In this document: one piece after another, positions 63,346 through 64,000 of the stretch
How positions within the stretch are numbered: position 1 is the stretch's first letter
Layout: the number at the start of each line of letters is the position of its first letter
NCBI GenBank assembly: GCA_017893485.1
Contig: CM030366.1
Span: 71,645,469 to 71,709,468 of the forward strand
DNA: 64,000 bases
Reading direction: 5' to 3'
Source of the DNA: Hemerocallis citrina
Lineage: Eukaryota; Streptophyta; Magnoliopsida; Asparagales; Asphodelaceae
Position numbers and translations under genes: made by a program
The notes under the pieces: generated by a model
Databases searched by the model: none
What the model was told of the DNA's origin: nothing
Seen by the model: the letters and a program-made list of their open reading frames with translations, nothing else

Positions 63346-64000
63346 CTTCGGAACGATACAACACACGAAGAGCCCTGTAAACAGTAAAACAATAATTATG
63401 TAGTTCAAGTTTGAATAGTATGATAATAATTAGTTGTAAATAAAGGTCCATGTTTCTCTTAGTATATGTTGATTTTTTTTTATAAATAAGGGTATAAAAT
63501 CAAACTTCTTAGAACTTTTAGTGTGTTAAATGATGAAATTTAACTGTTAAAGAGATATTTGCTATTTTCAAATAACATGTGCAATAAAAAAAAGTATAAA
63601 AATTCTGAAAATTTTACAAACCTAAAATCTTAAAATCTAAATTTCTAAGTAATAAAGAAAGAATGGGAGAGAGAGGGAGAGAGAAAGAGAGAAATATGAA
63701 AAAGTGAAGAGAGAAGAGAGAGATAGTAATAAAGTAATAAGTTTTTTAGTTTTGGGGGAAATTTTAATTTTGGGGTTTGAAATTTTGGGTGGAAAAATAT
63801 GTTTTGTGAGAATCAATCTATGCCATTGATTGTAGGGGAGACCGAATGAGAGCCACTTGACAGCAGATCTCGGACCGAATTACATGCGGCTTGTGTGCGC
63901 ATACACGTCCTGCGAGCACGAATGTCGAACGACATAACCCCACCCCGTGCAGAGTCACTTTTTGCTGTAGTTTTGATTTTTTTCCTTTGTAAACGGCTGA
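63346..64000. other. Right-hand end without recognised gene
   Basis: AT-rich sequence with a GA-rich microsatellite at about 63663-63723, possibly the body of the Helitron whose end is at 63311. No open frame with recognisable similarity. Confidence 0.5.

Overview
The window is transposon-saturated DNA from a flowering plant. Almost every stretch can be assigned to a transposable element, and I see no intact host gene. The plant assignment rests on the element types: Tat-type and chromovirus-type Ty3/gypsy retrotransposons, a TRIM, small Helitrons, a PIF/Harbinger element and a Mutator-like element with a FAR1-type transposase. The species cannot be told from the sequence.

Layout. 1-7536 is the 3' part of Element 1, a plus-oriented Tat-type LTR retrotransposon. 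7575-7919 is a small Helitron. 8327-13045 is an internally deleted PIF/Harbinger transposon. 13143-17493 is a decayed Mutator-like element that later received a polyadenylated retro-insertion, a 26-bp poly(T) micro-insertion and a Helitron. 17955-19555 is a LINE reverse-transcriptase relic. 19941-48355 is Element 2, an old minus-oriented Tat-type element swollen to 28 kb by a complete Tekay-like chromovirus (23051-33900), a solo LTR (34276-37590), a TRIM (43744-44569) and a Helitron (20836-21222). 49507-62805 is Element 3, a younger minus-oriented Tat-type element whose two 619-bp LTRs differ at 19 sites. The window ends in an AT-rich tract and another Helitron terminus.

The most interesting system is shared by Elements 1, 2 and 3. 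Between integrase and 3' LTR each carries a spliced gene on the strand opposite to gag-pol. It has its own TATA-like promoter, a first exon encoding a 'putative gypsy type transposon' (Transposase_28-like) domain, and three further exons rich in basic, coiled-coil and acidic sequence. Intron positions and phases are kept although the proteins have diverged strongly. A non-coding block with the core GCGGACTGGCCACCGC follows exon 3 in all three. The gene is bracketed by family-specific tandem arrays. In the array downstream of exon 4, Elements 2 and 3 keep a hairpin at the same place with different stem sequences. Extra antisense ORFs in Tat elements are known in the literature; the conserved exon structure, 3' block and hairpin array are what I would check first.

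Most coding regions are dead. Stops are mainly of the CAG-to-TAG, CGA-to-TGA or TGG-to-TAG kind, as expected from deamination of methylated cytosine, and there are frameshifts and deletions. Both readable Tat reverse transcriptases have YVDN instead of YVDD.
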